Positions 19,318 through 26,660 of a DNA stretch of 64,000 nt are shown here, one piece after another. A program made the translations under genes and the position numbers. A model generated the notes under the pieces. It saw only the letters and a list, made by a program, of their open reading frames with translations. It had not been told where the DNA came from and searched no databases. Origin of the DNA: Leuconostoc pseudomesenteroides KCTC 3652 (lineage in GTDB: Bacteria > Bacillota > Bacilli > Lactobacillales > Lactobacillaceae); assembly GCF_014634745.1 (NCBI RefSeq), contig NZ_BMBP01000002.1, positions 372,001 through 436,000 of the forward strand. The letters are read 5' to 3'. Numbering within the stretch: the stretch's first letter is position 1; each line of letters opens with the position of its first letter.

Positions 19318-19345
19318 AGAATACCTTATTGAGAAAATTTGTCAA
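19318..19345 (-). promoter_or_regulatory. serC-serA promoter
   Basis: TTGACA (plus-strand 19340-19345), 16-nt spacer, TATTCT (19318-19323) on the minus strand. Its -35 box occupies the same bases as the -35 of the divergent tRNA-Leu promoter. Confidence 0.8.
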
Positions 19346-19367
19346 CCCTCTTTTTTTCGGGTATAAT
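19339..19367 (+). promoter_or_regulatory. tRNA-Leu promoter
   Basis: TTGTCA (19339-19344), 17-nt spacer, TATAAT (19362-19367). The tRNA begins 15 nt later. Confidence 0.85.
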
Positions 19368-19381
19368 AAGGGAGTTGATTT

Positions 19382-19465
19382 GCCGATGTGGCGGAACTGG
19401 CAGACGCGTACCGTTCAGGTCGGTATGATGGCAACATCGTGCAGGTTCGATTCCTGTCATCGGCA
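19382..19465 (+). tRNA. tRNA-Leu (anticodon CAG)
   Basis: Acceptor stem GCCGATG/CATCGGC with discriminator A. Anticodon stem TACCG/CGGTA encloses TTCAGGT, giving CAG. The T-arm is GCAGG-TTCGATT-CCTGT. The long variable arm GATGGCAACATC is typical of a class II tRNA and confirms leucine. CCA is not encoded. Confidence 0.95.
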
Positions 19466-19472
19466 TATTCCC

Positions 19473-19507
19473 CGTTTTCTCACAAATGTTGAGGAAACGT
19501 TTTTTTA
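19473..19507 (+). terminator. Terminator of tRNA-Leu
   Basis: CGTTTTCTCA/TGAGGAAACG stem followed by T7. Confidence 0.88.
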
Positions 19508-19598
19508 TTTGCATAAATGTTGATTTAACGACTTATCAATCATATATTGTCAAAACATTTGATCTCATCTATCATTACTAAAACGCCGTTTTTCAAAC

Positions 19599-19638
19599 AA
19601 AAAACGACCTTACCACAAACATGGTTGCGTCGTTTTTT
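19599..19638. terminator. Terminator of the 94-aa gene, possibly bidirectional
   Basis: AAAAAACGAC (19599-19608) pairs with GTCGTTTTTT (19629-19638). A/T runs flank both sides, so it can work on either strand. Confidence 0.85.
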
Positions 19639-19646
19639 TCAATCAT

Positions 19647-19931
19647 TTAAAACCACTCATCATCAACCCCTCTTTGTAATGTCAATGGTCCGGTTTGAGA
19701 CTGGATTGTAAAATTATCAGAGGTTAATCCTGTCTTCTTTTCAAAAATCTTGATGAATGTACCAATATCTGTATTCGGATCTTCATTTGATCTTAATGTT
19801 AAAAGGTAATGCTTATTTTTAGGGTTACTCCAGATACCTAAGTCACCTAGCATATCTAAGTTTAATCCGCTAATTGTGTCATCAATTACAATTTTATATT
19901 GCCGACGATGCAAAACATTGTTTATTCCCAT
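19647..19931 (-). CDS. Small cytoplasmic protein of unknown function under catabolite control
   Basis: 94-aa soluble protein without cysteine, signal or membrane segment, beginning MGINNVLHRRQYKIVIDDT. I do not recognise the family. It is supported as a real gene by a clear AGGAGA ribosome binding site, a consensus promoter and a terminator. A perfect cre site fills the promoter spacer, so CcpA should repress it on preferred sugars. It is convergent with tRNA-Leu and divergent from a 32-aa membrane peptide. Confidence 0.75.
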   Translation of the reverse strand: MGINNVLHRRQYKIVIDDTISGLNLDMLGDLGIWSNPKNKHYLLTLRSNEDPNTDIGTFIKIFEKKTGLTSDNFTIQSQTGPLTLQRGVDDEWF

Positions 19932-19976
19932 TTCACTCTCCTAAACTCATTAATATTTTAGTAATAGATTAACTAA

Positions 19977-20005
19977 AAATTATCATGAAAGCGCTTTCTT
20001 GTCAA
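19977..20005 (-). promoter_or_regulatory. Promoter with cre (CcpA) site in its spacer
   Basis: TTGACA (20000-20005) and TAATTT (19977-19982) are 17 nt apart on the minus strand. The palindrome TGAAAGCGCTTTCT (19986-19999) between them matches the cre consensus. A weaker cre-like GCAATGCGCTTTCT lies near 20127-20140, upstream of the plus-strand promoter. Confidence 0.85.
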
Positions 20006-20155
20006 CCAACCTGCTCTCTTAAAGTATGGTAAAATCAAAACACTCAATTTTTCTGGAAGGTAATTTGAGCCTGTCAGGTGTTTAATTCATAAAGAATTTC
20101 TAAAAAAAGTTATCACTTTCTTAACTGCAATGCGCTTTCTTTGATTTTTCACAAT

Positions 20156-20184
20156 TTGACATTATATTTAAGTGAGAGAATACT
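20156..20184 (+). promoter_or_regulatory. Promoter of the 32-aa membrane peptide gene
   Basis: TTGACA (20156-20161), 17-nt spacer, AATACT (20179-20184), followed by GAGGAGGC. Confidence 0.7.
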
Positions 20185-20202
20185 TTTTGAGGAGGCGATA
20201 AT

Positions 20203-20301
20203 ATGCGAATTACTTGGTGGTTAATGGCTGGCGTTTGTTATTTATGTGCTTTATTATTATTTGCACTTATCGTCATTGGTCGTTCTATTATGGATTGGTA
20301 G
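20203..20301 (+). CDS. 32-aa single-pass membrane peptide
   Basis: Short frame beginning MRITWWLMAGVCYLCAL and ending GRSIMDW. One hydrophobic helix spans about residues 6-25. A strong GAGGAGGC ribosome binding site stands 7 nt before the ATG and a promoter lies upstream. The ABC exporter gene begins 36 nt further on, so the peptide may be cotranscribed with it or assist it; this is inference. It has two cysteines within the helix. No family recognised. Confidence 0.65.
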   Translation: MRITWWLMAGVCYLCALLLFALIVIGRSIMDW

Positions 20302-20337
20302 CCAATTATTCCTTGAAAAGCGTATAATAGCTTCATT

Positions 20338-22134
20338 ATGAGAAATCCAAATGGACGAATGAGTCCCACAGAAATTAAAAAACAACTTGCCCAATCTGAT
20401 ACGACTGCTATTGAAATGTTACGGTTTGTATTTGGTTCGGTCTTAAAAAGACGTGGTTTAGTCATCTTAAATGTTTTTTTGTTGACTCTAATGGCTGTTT
20501 TAAATTTTGTGGTCCCACAGTTTACAAAAAACATTATCGATCACGCTTTACCTAATAGTCAACAACAGGCGCTATACACTAATGTTATTGGTCTGTTAAT
20601 AGTCACAATCTTTTTAGGCGTAGTCAGCTTTGCCTCAACTTACATGATGCAAATGCTTTCGCAACGTGCAATAACTGAATTACGTATCAAAACCTATCGC
20701 TTTATTTTAAAAGAAGATTACGCATTTTTTCAAGATGCCAAAACTGGTGATCTCATGGTGCGTTTAACGAGTGATATTGGCAATTTGCAAATGCTGATTA
20801 GCTCCAATACTTTTGGCATTATTGGCAATATTTTTACTTTCGTTGGTGTCCTAATTTTTTTGTTTATTCAAAATTGGCAACTCGCCTTAATGGTATCAAT
20901 CACCTTCCCAATTTTGTTTGTCACAATTCGTTTTTTTCGCGGCCATATTCGAGAAGCTTATTCTAATGTCAGATACGCCCAAAGTAAAATTAATAATCAA
21001 CTTCAAGCAACGCTAACTGAAATTGAGCTGATCAAAGCTTATACAACTGAAAATGCCGAAACGACTAAATTTGAATCAATCGCTGAAGAATCTAATGGTT
21101 ACTCACTAGAAGCAACTAAATGGCAAGCCATTTTCCAACCACTAGTCACACTAATCAATACAATTGGTACAGCGATTGTGCTATTGTTTGGATCCTTATT
21201 AGTCATGAACAAAGCCATGACAATCGGTGATCTTGTTGCTTATTTGGCCTATGTGGCAATGCTACAAGATCCTATCCGTTCGTTTTCAATGCTCATGAAT
21301 GTGTTTCAAACCGCCCAAGTTTCTTATGATCGCATTAAAAATATTTTGAGTTATGAGCCAAAGATACTTGAACCTACAACACCTCAACCTTTCCCAAATC
21401 CACTCCAGCAACATATTCAGCTTTCTAATGTAACTTTCGATTATGAAATGGGTTCAGATCATGCCTTAAATGATGTTAGTATGACAATTCCAGCCGGTAA
21501 AACCACCGCCTTAGTGGGGCGTTCCGGTTCAGGAAAATCAACAATCATCAAACTACTCACTCGTTTTTATGATCGTAGTAAAGGCGATATTTTATTTGAC
21601 AACATTGATATTCGTACTTTTCAAATTTCAGACCTCAGACAACATATTTCTGTCGTTAGCCAAGATGTCACGATTGTCGATGGCACAATCGCTGACAATA
21701 TTATGTATGGCAGTAACAATACCAATGAAGAAGCCATCTGGCAAGCAGCAAAGCGCGCTGACATTGCGGATTTCATAGCTAAACAACCCAATCAACTGGC
21801 AACGCAAGTTGGAGAACGCGGTTTAAAACTATCAGGTGGTCAAAAACAACGTTTATCAATTGCGCGTGCCCTACTCAAGGATGCACCGATTGTCATTCTT
21901 GATGAAGCAACTGCAGCACTTGATAATGAGTCCGAAAAAACAATTCAGCATGCACTCGACAATTTAATGGTAGCAAAGACGGCAATCGTCATTGCTCATC
22001 GACTGAGCACCGTTCATAAGGCTGATCAGATTATTGTGATGAACGACGGTCAAGTTGCTGAAACTGGTACACATGACTCACTATTGCAGAAACAAGGAAT
22101 ATACAAACGACTTTACGATGCCCAATTTGAATAA
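20338..22134 (+). CDS. ABC-type multidrug/lipid exporter, fused permease-ATPase
   Basis: 598-aa half-transporter that would act as a homodimer in the membrane. Six helices in the first 320 residues are followed by an ATPase domain. That domain has Walker A GRSGSGKST (about 394-402), signature LSGGQKQR, Walker B IVILDEATAALD and the H-loop AHRLST. The layout is that of the BmrA/MsbA group, and the substrate cannot be read from sequence. A TATAAT at 20323-20328 ends only 9 nt before the ATG and no ribosome binding site is visible, so the mRNA may be nearly leaderless unless transcription comes from the upstream peptide promoter. Confidence 0.9.
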   Translation: MRNPNGRMSPTEIKKQLAQSDTTAIEMLRFVFGSVLKRRGLVILNVFLLTLMAVLNFVVPQFTKNIIDHALPNSQQQALYTNVIGLLIVTIFLGVVSFASTYMMQMLSQRAITELRIKTYRFILKEDYAFFQDAKTGDLMVRLTSDIGNLQMLISSNTFGIIGNIFTFVGVLIFLFIQNWQLALMVSITFPILFVTIRFFRGHIREAYSNVRYAQSKINNQLQATLTEIELIKAYTTENAETTKFESIAEESNGYSLEATKWQAIFQPLVTLINTIGTAIVLLFGSLLVMNKAMTIGDLVAYLAYVAMLQDPIRSFSMLMNVFQTAQVSYDRIKNILSYEPKILEPTTPQPFPNPLQQHIQLSNVTFDYEMGSDHALNDVSMTIPAGKTTALVGRSGSGKSTIIKLLTRFYDRSKGDILFDNIDIRTFQISDLRQHISVVSQDVTIVDGTIADNIMYGSNNTNEEAIWQAAKRADIADFIAKQPNQLATQVGERGLKLSGGQKQRLSIARALLKDAPIVILDEATAALDNESEKTIQHALDNLMVAKTAIVIAHRLSTVHKADQIIVMNDGQVAETGTHDSLLQKQGIYKRLYDAQFE

Positions 22135-22138
22135 TGAT

Positions 22139-22375
22139 ATGACAAAAAAGACTGTATACGATTTGATGGCTGATCATCAAGGTAAAATAGCAAAACTGCA
22201 ATTTTACGACATGGCTGATCAGTATTTTTTAACGATTGGCGATTGGTCCGTGAAACTTTCTGAAAAGAATGCTACCGAACTATTTTCAATTTTTAAGGAC
22301 GATGAACAAGCCACGTTTTCAACGTTTAACCAACGACAGTCGCTTATTGTGACACAAAAAAGGAATCCAGAATAA
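22139..22375 (+). CDS. Small protein of unknown function downstream of ABC exporter
   Basis: 78-aa soluble protein starting MTKKTVYDLMADHQGKIAKL. It begins 5 nt after the exporter stop without its own ribosome binding site, so translation is probably coupled. An alternative ATG at 22118 overlaps the exporter. The sequence is not recognised; alternating beta-like segments with a conserved-looking GDWSVKLSEKNA can be seen. The gene ends within its terminator. Confidence 0.6.
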   Translation: MTKKTVYDLMADHQGKIAKLQFYDMADQYFLTIGDWSVKLSEKNATELFSIFKDDEQATFSTFNQRQSLIVTQKRNPE

Positions 22376-22392
22376 TCTTGGATTCCTTTTTT
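22358..22392. terminator. Bidirectional terminator between exporter operon and pta
   Basis: AAAGGAATCCAG pairs with CTTGGATTCCTTT. The A-run on the left and T-run on the right serve both converging genes. Confidence 0.92.
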
Positions 22393-22407
22393 TATCAATT
22401 AAACGAT

Positions 22408-23391
22408 TTAAGCCAATGCTTGTGCTGCAGTAATAATAGCAACCTTATAAACATCTTCTTCATTGGCACCACGTGACAAATCAGAAACAGGTTTTGCCAA
22501 ACCTTGCAAAATCGGACCAATTGCTTCGTAACCACCCAGTCGTTGGGCAATTTTGTAGCCAATATTTCCGGCTTCTAAACTTGGAAAAATAAATGTATTG
22601 GCGTGCCCAGCAACCTTTGAATCAGGTGCCTTAGCTGCACCAACTGTCGGCACAAAGGCAGCATCGAATTGCAACTCGCCATCAATCACGTCAGCAAATT
22701 CTGGCGCCAACTCTTTAGCTAACTTAGTCGCTTCGGCAACTTTATCTACCAAGGGTGATTTAGCTGAACCCTTTGTTGAAAATGACAACATGGCTACTCT
22801 AGGGTCAATTTCAAAGACTTTTGCAGTCTTGGCAGATTGCACAGCAATTTCAGCCATGGTTGGTGCGTCAATATCAATATTGATAGCCGCATCGGAGAAA
22901 ACATAACGTTCATCACCTTTTTGCATGATGAAGGCACCAGAAATTCGGCTTGAGCCGGGTGCAGTTTTGATAATTTGCAACGCCGGACGAACCGTGTCGC
23001 CCGTTGGATGCGTTGCCCCAGAAACCATGCCATCAGCTTTACCGGTGTAAACAAGCATTGTACCAAAATAATTAACATCTTTTAGCCATTTGGCAGCAGT
23101 ATCGGCGTCCGTCTTGCCTTTACGACGCTCAACCAATGCAGCATTTAATTGCGCTAGCGCACTTTCATCATAGTTGGCAGGGTCAATCACTTCTACCCCG
23201 GACAAATCAAAATTATTAGCGGTGGCAGTAGCTGCAATGGCTTTGCCATCTCCCAACAAAATTGGCTTCAAGAGACCATCTGCTACCAATCTAACTGCGG
23301 CGCCTTGGATACGAACATCTTCTCCTTCAGGAAACACAATCGTTTTATTTTGACCACTAATTTTGTTTTTAAGTTGCTCAAATAATTCCAT
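22408..23391 (-). CDS. pta: Phosphate acetyltransferase
   Basis: 327-aa enzyme interconverting acetyl-CoA and acetyl phosphate, a key step of heterofermentative ethanol/acetate metabolism. TIVFPEGEDVRIQGAAVRL at the N-terminus, DGMVSGATHPTGDTVRPALQ and GANEEDVYKVAIITA at the end are typical of the short Pta form (PTA_PTB domain only). Start ATG 23391 has TTGGAGGA. Single gene. Confidence 0.95.
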   Translation of the reverse strand: MELFEQLKNKISGQNKTIVFPEGEDVRIQGAAVRLVADGLLKPILLGDGKAIAATATANNFDLSGVEVIDPANYDESALAQLNAALVERRKGKTDADTAAKWLKDVNYFGTMLVYTGKADGMVSGATHPTGDTVRPALQIIKTAPGSSRISGAFIMQKGDERYVFSDAAINIDIDAPTMAEIAVQSAKTAKVFEIDPRVAMLSFSTKGSAKSPLVDKVAEATKLAKELAPEFADVIDGELQFDAAFVPTVGAAKAPDSKVAGHANTFIFPSLEAGNIGYKIAQRLGGYEAIGPILQGLAKPVSDLSRGANEEDVYKVAIITAAQALA

Positions 23392-23502
23392 AATTCCTCC
23401 AAATTCACTACTGTGAATCATTAAATTTTCATTTACACCTTAATTGTAACAGACCAAGTCATAATTGTCTGCGATTTTGTAGTTATTTTGTGAATGTTTT
23501 AA

Positions 23503-24165
23503 CTATTCTATCCAATCAATCGGTTCTCGATTATGTGTCCTTAAATACGCATTCGCCTTTGAAAAGGGTTGGCTACCGAAAAAGCCGCGATATGCTGACA
23601 ATGGACTAGGATGAGCACTCGTGATAACTAAATGTTTTGATTCATCAACAAAACGTCGCTTTGACTGCGCAAATTTCCCCCATAAAATAAAGACTTTCGG
23701 CGTACTATCTTCTGAAGCAATTTGAATCAAGGCATCAGTTAATGGTTCCCAAATTAAACCTTGATGTGCATTAGCGCGTCCTTCCGGAACAGTTAGTACA
23801 GCGTTGAGCAATAAAACGCCCTGCTCTGCCCAACTTGTTAAATCATGAGACTGACGCTGCCCGATATCTGTTGACAGTTCTTTTAAAATATTTTGCAAGG
23901 ACGGCGGCGCAGGAACGGCGTCAGGAACTGAAAAACTAAGACCCTGCGCTTGTCCAACTTCATGATATGGATCTTGTCCCATTATCACTATTTTAGTCTC
24001 AGGTAGTGGTGTTGTTTCTAGAGCGGCAAATATTTTCTCTCTGGGCGGAAAAATATTTTCTGTTAAACGATAGGTTTGATTAATAAATATTGCCACACGA
24101 TCTAAATAATCCGAAGTAAGTTTTGCTTTGACGGCTGGTGCCCAAGTTGTGTGAGTTAACGGCAT
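23503..24165 (-). CDS. ung: Uracil-DNA glycosylase
   Basis: 220-aa family-1 UDG that removes uracil from DNA. The water-activating loop [18 protein letters not shown] (about 62-79) holds the catalytic Asp, and the minor-groove loop [13 protein letters not shown] (about 183-195) holds the catalytic His. The [10 protein letters not shown] core is present. Length is normal. It is divergent from the 179-aa gene, 51 nt apart. Confidence 0.96.
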   Translation of the reverse strand: MPLTHTTWAPAVKAKLTSDYLDRVAIFINQTYRLTENIFPPREKIFAALETTPLPETKIVIMGQDPYHEVGQAQGLSFSVPDAVPAPPSLQNILKELSTDIGQRQSHDLTSWAEQGVLLLNAVLTVPEGRANAHQGLIWEPLTDALIQIASEDSTPKVFILWGKFAQSKRRFVDESKHLVITSAHPSPLSAYRGFFGSQPFSKANAYLRTHNREPIDWIE

Positions 24166-24216
24166 TTTTTTCTTCTTTCATGATAAAATAATAGGTGAAT
24201 GAGAGGTGCTTAGCAG

Positions 24217-24756
24217 ATGACAAAATATTATTTGAGACAACGACATAGTATTGATGATGGTGTCAATATTGTTTTTGACTCCGACTTTAAGGCATCTTAC
24301 CTTGTATCAGGTCGCTCTGGTAAAAAGTCTGATGAGCTTCATGTTCAAGACATGTCAGGCAATGTGCTAGTCCGTATTCGTCAAACTTCTTATGGCATTT
24401 TACCACGATTCACACTTAACTACCGTGGCCATATCGTTGGCTCAATCAGCTTTACATTTGGACATCTCGGTGACATTGTGTATGTTCGTCATCTTGGTTG
24501 GTTAATTTCTGGCAATTTTATTGCCAATCGCTACCTCATCTACCACAATACCAAAAAATTACTCAGTGTCAAACCCGAAAGTCGTCCTGATGGTATCTAT
24601 AACCAGTTAACCGTTACTTTCGACTCACAAGCACCTGTTCATATTGCTATTGCTGCTCTATTGGATATTTGGGGCGTAAAATCTAACCCGCTAACAGCCA
24701 TCAAATGGCTACCAGGCCAAAACCGCACCTACAAATTAACGACCAAAGTACACTAA
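24217..24756 (+). CDS. Hypothetical protein, possibly LURP-one/tubby-like fold
   Basis: 179-aa beta-rich soluble protein with strand patterns such as YYLRQRHS, NIVFDSDFKASYLVSG, LHVQDMSGNVLVRIRQ and LPRFTLNYRGHIVGSI. This resembles the YxjI/LURP-one arrangement, but the match is weak and from memory. A GAGAGGTGC ribosome binding site precedes the ATG. Single gene ended by a bidirectional terminator. No function assigned. Confidence 0.6.
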   Translation: MTKYYLRQRHSIDDGVNIVFDSDFKASYLVSGRSGKKSDELHVQDMSGNVLVRIRQTSYGILPRFTLNYRGHIVGSISFTFGHLGDIVYVRHLGWLISGNFIANRYLIYHNTKKLLSVKPESRPDGIYNQLTVTFDSQAPVHIAIAALLDIWGVKSNPLTAIKWLPGQNRTYKLTTKVH

Positions 24757-24801
24757 AAAACCACCAATTTTCTCATTAAACAATGAAATTTGGTGGCTTT
24801 T
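24755..24801. terminator. Bidirectional terminator
   Basis: Long stem CCACCAATTTTCTCATT (24761-24777) with AATGAAATTTGGTGG (24782-24796), flanked by A6 and a T-rich stretch. Confidence 0.92.
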
Positions 24802-24823
24802 ATTATTTTAGAACTTGGTTAAA

Positions 24824-25963
24824 TTAGATCATTTCCAAATGCAATTGTTGTGGCTTAGCCCAACCAATTTTGCGCATAATGCGATAACCGATAAATGAAA
24901 CAACGATTGGTACGGCAACGCCGACGCCCATATAAGCAGCAAATGCAACTGGGTTAGATCCTGCCAATGCCAATGGCACAATGAATGAGTTAAATCCGAT
25001 ACCTGCCATCGCGAATGGTGCCGTCACATGGAAGACCATTGTTGCAATTGGGGCAGCAATGGCGGCGCCAATCATTGGTGGGATAATCAAAGCTGGGTTT
25101 TCTGTCAAATTAGGAAATTGAATTTTTGGGGTTACAATACCTTGTGCAATGGTTGCCCCAATCTTGTTTTCATGGAATGACATTGCAGGGAAACCAACGA
25201 ATACTGCGGTTGTACCAATCAAGATAGCACCGGCTGCTTCAGGTGATGTTACACCCGTAGCACCAATAGCGACTGCTAATGCTGCCGCTGAAGCTGGTGT
25301 CATGGTCAAAGCACCGAATACCATCGCAACAACAGCTGTTCCAATAATTGGGTTAACTGCCACACTTGAGGCAATGAAAGCACCAATAGCAACCAAAATT
25401 GGTGTTGTTACAGCGGCCAAATAATAACCGGCAACTGTTCCAACAATTGTTGTTGCAGCAGGGACGATCACCATATCCAATGGTGTTTTACCGCTCAACC
25501 ATTTACCAAACAATACAGCTATCAAACCAGCCAATACGGCTGAAATTGGTTGACCAGTTGTAATAATTGCCGATCCAGCAGCTTGTGCACCGGCATAACC
25601 AGTTGCGGTAACACCTTGGACAGCTTTATCAGTGAAAAATACAGCGTTAGCACCAACCGCTGATGCGGCCATAGCACTAAACATAACCATTGTGTTGGTC
25701 TTCATTTGTGAAGCAATCGCTGCGCCAAAAGCAGCTGGCAACATTACTTTGGTGATAGCGCCCATTTGTACCATTGGTGCCCAATGAATAAATCCTGCAA
25801 TTGTTTGCAACAATAGGCCCATACCCAAAGTCACCAATATTGCATTAGAGACAGCAGCACTGACTTTGTAGACTGTATCGCGAATTGATTCTTTGTCGAC
25901 AGCGGCTGACTTTTTGTTACTTGCTGATTTTACCTGTTCTGCTGTAATTGCATTTTGTGCCAT
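24824..25963 (-). CDS. PTS_EIIC_2 / PfoR-like membrane protein
   Basis: 379-aa polytopic protein with about ten helices, rich in Gly and Ala, of the family once called putative toxin regulator PfoR and now placed with PTS IIC-like transporters. GFPAMSFHENKIGATIAQGIVTPKIQFPNL (about 270-300) and NPALIIPPMIGAAI are typical. No IIA or IIB genes are next to it and the substrate is unknown. It is preceded by a leucine-rich leader peptide and attenuator, which hints at a link to branched-chain amino acids and not sugars; that is inference. Ribosome binding site AAGGAG. Confidence 0.8.
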   Translation of the reverse strand: MAQNAITAEQVKSASNKKSAAVDKESIRDTVYKVSAAVSNAILVTLGMGLLLQTIAGFIHWAPMVQMGAITKVMLPAAFGAAIASQMKTNTMVMFSAMAASAVGANAVFFTDKAVQGVTATGYAGAQAAGSAIITTGQPISAVLAGLIAVLFGKWLSGKTPLDMVIVPAATTIVGTVAGYYLAAVTTPILVAIGAFIASSVAVNPIIGTAVVAMVFGALTMTPASAAALAVAIGATGVTSPEAAGAILIGTTAVFVGFPAMSFHENKIGATIAQGIVTPKIQFPNLTENPALIIPPMIGAAIAAPIATMVFHVTAPFAMAGIGFNSFIVPLALAGSNPVAFAAYMGVGVAVPIVVSFIGYRIMRKIGWAKPQQLHLEMI

Positions 25964-26015
25964 AATTCTTTCTCCTTAAATGTGTGTTCTCCAATGTGAG
26001 CCCACAATCGTTGAG

Positions 26016-26049
26016 AAAAATAAAAATGCCCCAACGATTGCTCGTTAGG
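26016..26049 (-). terminator. Attenuator terminator ahead of the PfoR-like gene
   Basis: In the minus-strand RNA CCUAACGA pairs with UCGUUGGG (one G-U) across a GCAA tetraloop, followed by CAUUUUUAUUUUU. It lies 53 nt before the coding start. Confidence 0.85.
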
Positions 26050-26058
26050 ACATTCCTA

Positions 26059-26132
26059 CCTAACCAGCTACCAAACTTATCAATGACGATAGTCTAGTAG
26101 CTGCTGTTGCTCAAATAACAACCTACTAGACT
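26059..26132 (-). promoter_or_regulatory. Alternative hairpins of the leucine-type attenuator
   Basis: A perfect 10-bp stem joins 26123-26132 (overlapping the leader-peptide stop) to 26091-26100. The second arm with its next bases (26097-26103) can instead pair with 26065-26071. The adjoining 26059-26064 can pair with 26044-26049, which is the first arm of the terminator. These mutually exclusive pairings are the pattern of a ribosome-controlled attenuator. Confidence 0.75.
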
Positions 26133-26194
26133 CAAATGAGTTGGAGGTTGAGGAGGAGGGCGTTATTGAATTTGATGGTCATGTGCTTTGTCAT
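26132..26194 (-). CDS. Leucine-rich leader peptide
   Basis: 20-codon frame MTKHMTIKFNNALLLNLQLI with AAGGAG 9 nt before its ATG and a consensus promoter upstream. Five of its codons are CTC (three in a row), a rare leucine codon in an AT-rich genome, followed by an isoleucine ATT before the stop. Its stop overlaps the first arm of a strong hairpin. It is the sensing element of the attenuator of the PfoR-like gene. Confidence 0.75.
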   Translation of the reverse strand: MTKHMTIKFNNALLLNLQLI

Positions 26195-26246
26195 GATACG
26201 ACTCCTTAAATTTGAGCGACGAATGCGCTATTACTTTATGAATATT

Positions 26247-26275
26247 AATATACACTACTAATATTTACATGTCAA
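26247..26275 (-). promoter_or_regulatory. Promoter of the leader peptide and PfoR-like gene
   Basis: TTGACA (26270-26275), 17-nt spacer, TATATT (26247-26252) on the minus strand. Transcription should start near 26240, giving a 275-nt leader. Confidence 0.88.
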
Positions 26276-26333
26276 TACTTTTTCTAAATTCTAATAAAAG
26301 TGTAGTATAATTGAATGATTGGAGGGTTTATCT

Positions 26334-26660
26334 ATGAAAAAATTATTTCAATTCATTGGTGCTATTGTCACCATCATTGTTATGCTACTCATTCTCATCC
26401 CTATTTTACTTGTTGTTATTGGTGTTGCTGTGCCAGTTGTTTTAAGTATTATTGGTATCGCGTTGTTATTTGCCCTAATTGTTGCAGCTATTGGTGGTAT
26501 CATCGCTATGCTGACAATGTGGCGTTTTAGACGTGATATTAAAAACAATGATTTTGACTTTGAACATCATGGCAAACATTATAATGTTCACATTGACAAA
26601 CACGGTGCAAGCTTTAAAAATCGACGCGACGTGACTGAAGATGATGATACCCTATCTTGA
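26334..26660 (+). CDS. Small membrane protein with charged tail
   Basis: 108-aa protein. Two long hydrophobic helices (about residues 5-35 and 38-62) rich in Ile/Val/Leu are followed by a charged, His-rich cytoplasmic tail (FRRDIKNNDFDFEHHGKHYN). A GGAGGG ribosome binding site stands 8 nt before the ATG. It overlaps the next gene by 20 nt, so the two form an operon. Family not recognised; no function assigned. Confidence 0.7.
   Translation: MKKLFQFIGAIVTIIVMLLILIPILLVVIGVAVPVVLSIIGIALLFALIVAAIGGIIAMLTMWRFRRDIKNNDFDFEHHGKHYNVHIDKHGASFKNRRDVTEDDDTLS

Noticed and set aside
19147-19330. T-box or riboswitch upstream of serC
   Set aside because: No GGGTGG-type T-box sequence or known aptamer; a leader peptide explains the region better.
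19329-19523. 64-aa plus-strand frame across tRNA-Leu
   Set aside because: It lies over the tRNA and its terminator and is not coding.
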